Assembly: GCA_002150815.3 (NCBI GenBank)
Contig: NDFF03000383.1
Span: forward strand, 1 to 64,000
DNA: 64,000 nt
Source: Grammothele lineata
Lineage: Eukaryota > Basidiomycota > Agaricomycetes > Polyporales > Polyporaceae
Reading direction: 5' to 3'
Part shown: piece by piece, positions 58,418 to 64,000 of the stretch
Layout of the letters: each line of letters begins with the position of its first letter
Position numbering within the stretch: the stretch's first letter is position 1
Notes under the pieces: generated by a model
The model's database searches: none
Seen by the model: only the letters and a program-made list of their open reading frames with translations
What the model was told of the DNA's origin: nothing
Program-made: the position numbers and the translations under genes

Positions 58418-59209
58418 ATGTACTCAAGGCAGCGCTTGCGCTTCATCCTACTGGTCGCACTGTCTATAATCCGATCCGGTGGGCAAATTGCAGCATCGTC
58501 CAATTCTCAAGCTGAGTCACCACTGACCGAACCAATTCCAGATGCAGCCGCCGCATCGTTCGATCCTCCTGTAGCGACCATGGACGGGCAGGTCCTCGCG
58601 ACAACGAGCTCGCTGCTCGCCTCGGAGAACCCTGAACTGACAGCCGCGAAGATCCGGCCCGGTGCGTCGCTGTCTGTGCGTAAGCGGGAGTTTGCTCATC
58701 CCGTCTGTTGCCACTCCATGGTACTTTCCTCGCACCAATTGCACCAGCAGCTACACTCGTCGAAGGCTCGAATTCTGCCACTACCGTCGGACGCTGCTCG
58801 CTGCGCACTAAGAAGCAGCCTATTGGCGAAGCTTGCATCGTACACAATGGCGGCTCGGACTGCACAGCAGTCGTCTTCTCGGTAGGCTCCACACACACTG
58901 GGGCGTTCACGGACGGCGGCCCGGCACTAGTCAAAGTCGTGGCCAGCGACACCGCTGCAGCGTCAGCAGTCACCGCGACGTCATCCCCCACATCGACAGT
59001 AGCCTCAACAGTATCTTCTGAGCTACCAGTCGCGTCTGACCGTGCAGTGCGTATTTCACTGTCCTCAAAGTTGCCTGATATATGCTGATACGCGCTCCGA
59101 GTAGAGCAATGCAGGTCGAGGCTCTACGAAGGCCGTCTCCACGACTCGTTGGCTTTTGGTAGCGACTGGCATCGGGGTGATGAGCATCTTATTGAATACG
59201 TCAATATAG
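58418..59209 (+). CDS. GPI-anchored-type secreted protein, divergent copy C
   Basis: Distant member of the GPI family found at 7158, 60494 and 61984. The start MYSRQRLRFILLVALSIIRS is signal-peptide-like. The next segment is Ser/Ala/Pro-rich (SNSQAESPLTEPIPDAAAA) and lacks the LGVDSQGRTSW motif. An intron at about 58660-58750 joins to AATLVEGSNSATTVGR and the cysteine-bearing EACIVHNGGSDCTAVVFS, recognisably the ATLVEG..NC segment of the others. A Ser/Thr/Ala-rich stretch follows. If a GTGCGT..GTAG intron (59046-59102) is removed, the frame continues SNAGRGSTKAVSTTRW and a hydrophobic tail WLLVATGIGVMSILLNTSI, ending at TAG 59207-59209. Without that splice it would stop at 59086-59088 with no tail. 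The spliced form is preferred because it restores the family's C-terminal signal. Confidence 0.68.
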
Positions 59210-60493
59210 TTACCGGAGGGGACACGGAGTCGTACGTACGACTGGCTGGTGTCGACCCGGAGTGTGGAGAATGAACGTACGGATGTCTAGTAATCGTACG
59301 TAACATAGCTGCCCCTCAAGAAAGTCTTTGCATGATAGAACCACCACCGAAAATCTTGTGTCCTGGGGGTAGAGCGCATAGGAAAGAACTCGAATGACGT
59401 ACTACGTCGTAATGCTCAAACGAACGACATTAATCTTGTCCCTTGCGGGGCTCGAACGTGAGCATGGCAGTTTCAAGGCGGCGATGATCCGGCATGGCTT
59501 GCCGGCACCGGCCTCGTTGATTTATTGGGCGCTTCTCTCTCTCCTCCTCTCTCACTGCCACCGTCAACATACTCGATTTCGCACGAACACCGGTACTCAA
59601 TGTGCTGATCGTTGCTGTCTCCTCCAAATTTTCGTCCCTGCTCGGTATGGACTTCGCTGCCACATACCCAGAACTCAATTGGTGCCATTGGCGGCCGAGC
59701 TCACTGCCAGAGTCACACAAGACTAACCCTGATGGCGACGCAGCACTCGGCTAGAGTGTGGTAGCCATCGTGTTCTGTGGTGAGTCCCGGATGTCGACTT
59801 CTTTTGTCAAGGCATCCCCGATCGGATGGGGCACGTCGAGTCACGACTCCTTCAACCTTCTCAGCGTTTCGTTTATGTAAAGAGGCAACTAGGGCTGACT
59901 TCGTTACCTTTAGCGAGTGCCGAACGGGATACGCAAGGAGGTCCTTGCGCGCGAGCGGCGGCAGGATCTGATGCCGTCCTCTCGACATCGGATGCTGTGT
60001 CTTGGCAGCAGATTTTGTCTGCCAAAGAGGCTCTTCTCATCAGTGATCGACGTTCGTACACTTCCGCTCTTCATCGGAGGACAGCACGTCTGACTCTACG
60101 CTCGCGTTGTACAGACGTTATTTTGGACCTCGAGCGTCCAGTAATTGGAGGTTAATTGCGATGTGGTTCGGGCCTATACGACAATCTGCTGCTAGTATAG
60201 GTCATAGGTGTTGCTGTGGACTATCGGCCAGAACACTCCCTGCGACAGTGCTCGCAGCCCACGTCCGTTCAAGAAGGGTAGCACCAGAAGTACAAGCGGA
60301 TCACCCTTGACGAAGCGAGGACACACAATACAGCGCATTCGCATCGTGGATTATCAACGGCTAGACCGGTCGGGTGTACGCTCACAATGTATAAATATGA
60401 CCAGGGAAGGATCGGACAGCCTTGCTCGAACCATTTCTGCTCAATTTCTTCCAGAGGAGCACCTTTTACCCAGTCTTCTCCCTTATTCTCACT
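59210..60493. other. No gene recognised; promoter of the next gene at its end
   Basis: No gene was seen in about 1.2 kb. TATAAATA at 60390-60397 lies about 100 bases upstream of the ATG at 60494 and is probably its TATA box. Confidence 0.5.
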
Positions 60494-61196
60494 ATGTTCA
60501 TCAAACAGACTGTTTCTGCTGCTTTCATTGCAGCTCTGTTCGTACAAACGAGTAAGTCGCACCGCTTGTATCCTAGACCTTGCAATCCTCTAACCCAGAC
60601 GGCAGACGCTGCCATCGTTTCCCTCTATATTCCCGGTCAGGGTTCCAACGTCTCACACCGTTCACCGCGGACAGACTTGGCGTAGACTCGCAAGGCCGCA
60701 CGTCATGGCGAATTGCTATAGGCACGGCCAATGGATCTTTCACCGATGCTCCAACTGGGACCGACGACGTAGCTGCTGCGGCTACCAGTAAGCTTTGTGC
60801 TTGCACCTTTCCAGCGCGCAGTGTTCATATATTTGCTCGCGCGCAGCAACTCTCGTTGAAGGGCCGAACGACGCGGTTCTCAGCGGCGAAGCCTTCGACG
60901 GCGTTCTTTTCCAGAACCAGTGCTCGATCAAGAATGGCATCGCGGACTGCACAGCCGTCCTCTCAGCTGCGGGGATGGTTCAACCGATCGAGACTACCAC
61001 GGAGGCGGCGAAGCTCAGGGACGTACAGACCGTGAGTCTTTGATTGCGCACGTCGCTCCTGACCCCGTCGACGCAAATTCTGACGATCACTTCGACATAG
61101 TCTGACAACGGAGCGGGTGTCGTTGGACCCATAGGCACGATGCTGGCTGCAACTGCGGTTATCTATTTGGGTGCTTTCGTGAACACCTTGTTGTAG
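60494..61196 (+). pseudogene. GPI-anchored-type protein, copy B, with 1-base frameshift
   Basis: Exon 1 is MFIKQTVSAAFIAALFVQT (signal peptide), joined across GTAAGT..GGCAG to NAAIVSLYIPGQ. At about 60641-60645 one base is missing relative to the paralogues, so the frame must change to continue FQRLTPFTADRLGVDSQGRTSW, then RIAIGTANGSFTDAPTGTDD. After the next intron come TTLVEGPNDAVLSGEAFDG, QCSIKNGIADCTAVLSAAG and AAKLRDVQT. A last intron leads to SDNGAGVVGPIG and the tail MLAATAVIYLGAFVNTLL, ending at TAG 61194-61196. Every other feature is intact: splice sites, cysteines, tail and TATA box. So this is either a very young pseudogene or a sequencing/assembly error in a functional gene. Its inverted relative at 8626-9080 is far more decayed. 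Confidence 0.8.
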
Positions 61197-61983
61197 TTGA
61201 GAGGGGCTCCCTGATATCCGTTCGTTGAGGTGTACTTGCTCGCCTTCGTAAAGATTGCTTCAATGAGATCCTGATCCTGTCTAGGTCCGGAGGTATACCG
61301 TCGGCCTTCCCCACGAAAGCCTTCCAGAAGCACTCAATCTCCTTTCGTTTATATGAACAGACGACTGGAGCCAATATCTGAACCCGCGGTAATCGTTGAA
61401 CGGGATCCAGAAGGAGACCCCTGTGCGCGAGCAGGTTCCCCGCATTGTTGTGTCCCGATGCCAGATGTTACTTGCCAAAAACAGTATCAAGTTCATCAGT
61501 GAGCGTCTTCCCAACACTTTCGCTGCATCGGAGAATTACGCCTTCTAACCTTCGCTTACGTTATGCAGATCTCCCCTCGCCCATTGTGTAGTATGTGGTC
61601 TGTGGCATAGTCAGGCACGATACGACCCAGTAACTTATCTGCCGCTACGTGAGTAGCGGCGTATGTTGCCATCGACCACCGCCCGCTGCGATCCCTTCTT
61701 TGACTCAAAATTTGACCCTTGTGGTCCGCGCCCGTTGAAGAGGTGGATCGCTAGAACCCAAGGTGGATCGCTAGAACCCAAGATGGAACGCTAGAACTCA
61801 AAATAGTTCTCACTTGACAGACGAGGCGCAATATGATGCAGTGCCCTTGAGTCGCAACGGTGACGCTGCGTGTAAGCTCGTGATGTATAAGTAGGATGCT
61901 GAAAGAGATCTGCCACAGAGACTTGGGCTCTTAGTTTTCCTGTCAATAGTTCTTTTCAGCTCTCTCTCAGCCTTTTTCCCGTC
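61197..61983. other. Duplicated spacer and promoter of copy A
   Basis: No gene was seen. Parts are the reverse complement of 8021-8625. A 24-base unit (AAGGTGGATCGCTAGAACCC and variants) is repeated about three times near 61741-61795, where the other copy has a single unit. A TATAAG at 61886-61891 precedes the next gene. Confidence 0.7.
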
Positions 61984-62680
61984 ATGTTCTCTAGGTCTTT
62001 TGCTTCTAGCTTCTTTGTTGCCGTGCTCCTCGTTCAAGCCAGTGGGTTTCGCTGCCTGTACCTCATGCACTACCATTTACTGATAGTGGATTAGATGCTG
62101 CCATCGTTTCTCTTTACATACCGGGCCAGGATTCCACAGACCTTGCTCCCTACACAGCCGATAAGCTCGGTGTGGATTCTCAGGGCCGCACGTCGTGGCG
62201 CGTCGCTGTTGGCACACCCAGTGGATCCTACACCGACACTGCCGCGGCTATCTTCGCTACAGGTAAGTAGTCCTCAATCTCTTATCTCTCTAGCAGAATG
62301 TTCTTCATGATTGATTTCGCATACAGCCACTCTCGTCGAAGGACCAAACGACGTTCAATTCAGCGCCAGTGATGTCGACAGCGCTGGAATACTCCACGGC
62401 GACTGCTCGATCAAGAATGGTGTCGCGAACTGTACGGCCATTCTCTCTGCCTCGGGTACGACCCAGACTCTCGAAACTGGCACAGAAGCGGTGAAGTTTC
62501 TCGATGTTCAGACAGTAAGTAGACCATTGTATCCGTTTCTATCGACAGGAGATCTCACTGACGAGTTTCCCTCCCCACGTCAAGTCTGACAACGGAGCGG
62601 GTATCATTGGGCCCGCAGGGATGATGCTGGCAATCAGTGCCACTGTATGCATCAGCGCTTTTGTGAATACGCTGCTGTAG
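61984..62680 (+). CDS. GPI-anchored-type secreted protein, copy A
   Basis: Near twin of the gene at 7158-7920. The signal peptide is MFSRSFASSFFVAVLLVQA. An intron whose donor is GTGGGT (after ..CAAGCCA) joins to NAAIVSLYIPGQDSTDLAPY, LGVDSQGRTSWRVAVGT and a shorter linker (DTAAAIFAT). Then come ATLVEGPNDVQFSASDVD, GDCSIKNGVANCTAILSAS, EAVKFLDVQT, one SDNGAG unit (three in A') and the hydrophobic end MMLAISATVCISAFVNTLL, ending at TAG 62678-62680. The exon structure is four exons, as in A'. The function of the family is unknown; surface or secreted location is inferred from the two terminal signals. The gene is intact. Confidence 0.86.
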
Positions 62681-64000
62681 CTGGGAGGAGATTTTGATCA
62701 CATAAATGTACTTGTACTGTTTTCGATGAGGCTCCGCACCGTGCACATCTTTCCAGCCTGAGGGCTTTCCAGTGGCAGATGTATTGTAATTTGTACACTC
62801 TGAGAGAATATCTCCGGAAGAAGCTTCCACCATTACTACGCCACGCGTATACCGAATGTTCCGTAAATGGAGTCATGTTCAAGCCAGGCATTAAGGACAT
62901 CAGTTCGGACTTGTGCCTAGGCCTGCCACCAACGGGCCGGCAGCTAGCCAACGTGTCTCTGGAGTCCGTACCAAGTACACCTGCGGGCCAGACCGGGCTC
63001 GTCCGCGCCTCCGACCACGAGGCGCTGGGGGCAAGCGCTTCCTTGACTCCCACATTCACCTCCATCGGCGAAGGACGGAAACTTTCCTCTTGTCATACGT
63101 CCTCTTCCACACAATATTTCAAAGCTCTTACAGCACTCCATATGAAGTTGACGCACGGCGATCCGCATTTCAAGCCGACGTGCACAACACCGTCCTGGCA
63201 GGCTCATCCAACGTATTCGCTGCAATGATTTCGACAACTTCGGAAGCAACACTGTTTTAAACACGCTGCTCTCTAAATGATCTTCCAAGATCCGTCTCCC
63301 AGTCACTGCCCCAGATGAAAAGTGCTGGTGATGCGCCAGGTGTCTTTACTCAACGCTGCGAGCTACTGGAGGACATTATATGACCGGCTCGGCTTTCCCG
63401 GCGCCGGTCTGTGGCGAGTCATCGTTTCTGATGTTGTACCATGACACGGATGGTCTGTGTACAACGACGGCATGTGTTCATAATGCGGGTAGCGAGGGGA
63501 CACTAGGTACGAAATATGCTCTCGCTTTCCCCTCCCTCTTCCCACATTGCTACGCCAGAATCTTCCCTGCATTTTGTTTTCTCAGCCTCTATGCCTCCTT
63601 GGCGCACACTTCTACGCCTCATGGTGCGTCCATGCGAAGCTATGTTCTCGTGAATGTGAGGACCCTCCCTCTTAGCATGTCTGTACTACTTCGAGTCTCG
63701 GAGTCGAGATAGCTTCCGAGTACGCTCCAACACGCCGCTGGCACAGATCATCAATACGTGTTCTCTTCATCGTAGCGCCACTATCAGATTCGGCGCAGTG
63801 CATCCAGAAAGGTGAGAACCATGTTTCGGTCCTCGCCGGCGCTCGGAGCGCAAACTTACTGCTGCACACAGTGAGAGAGTGCTCTTCGACATGATGGTCG
63901 AGCCGTTACTTCATTTGTTCTTTCTTCAAGTGGCCCACCATATCTAATACTAGTTGCGAGGTGTGTATTAATGCAAGTAGCATTGAAGCGTTGACTCGTA
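62681..64000. other. No gene recognised
   Basis: 1.3 kb to the window edge. Frames of up to about 150 codons occur on both strands, but none shows a known motif or consistent exon signals. A gene may begin near the right edge and continue outside the window. Confidence 0.45.

Overview
The window looks like nuclear DNA of a filamentous basidiomycete, most likely an Agaricomycete and plausibly a Polyporales wood-decay fungus (inference). Genes are split by many introns of about 50-70 bases with GT..AG ends, the core genes are GC-rich, and the families present (DUF6533 membrane proteins, small GPI-anchored secreted proteins, SurE-like nucleotidases, aryl-alcohol-dehydrogenase-type aldo-keto reductases) are typical of that group. 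No rRNA, tRNA, CRISPR or autonomous transposase/reverse transcriptase gene was recognised.

Layout. 1-9.5 kb is repeat- and pseudogene-rich: a broken APH-type kinase gene (1853-3061, -), a dispersed repeat R in several full and partial copies (promoter piece near 1045, 5' piece at 3592, full copy at 4463-7033, 3' piece at 9080-9506), and a GPI-protein gene plus a truncated sibling (7158-9080, -). 9.9-15.7 kb holds cytosolic leucyl-tRNA synthetase (+) and a medium-chain reductase (-). 16.8-18.5 kb is a first DUF6533 gene (-), and 20.5-22.6 kb an oxysterol-binding protein of the Kes1 type (+). 24.9-37.7 kb is an array of five more DUF6533 genes, all on +. 38-57.5 kb holds aldo-keto reductase 1, SurE 1, branched-chain aminotransferase, Pus3, otubain, an HMG-box (Nhp6-like) protein, SurE 2, a second long copy of R, and aldo-keto reductase 2. 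58.4-62.7 kb contains three more GPI-protein genes (+), two of which are the inverted counterpart of the 7.1-9.1 kb cluster.

The conserved single-copy genes (LeuRS, Kes1, BCAT, Pus3, otubain, Nhp6) look intact and housekeeping. Around them most loci are paralogous pairs or arrays (AKR x2, SurE x2, R x2 long plus fragments, GPI family x5, DUF6533 x6), so the region has been shaped by local and segmental duplication.

The most striking observation is a two-nucleotide microexon. In five of the six DUF6533 genes, joining the conserved 'LNRYL' exon to the following 'HQ' exon keeps frame only if a dinucleotide (AC or CT), flanked by AG and GT, is spliced in. The sixth gene carries the equivalent dinucleotide fused to the upstream exon, as if the upstream intron had been lost. 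Other notable points are a kinase pseudogene with one internal stop, stop codons shared between repeat copies, and a single-base deletion in one GPI paralogue.
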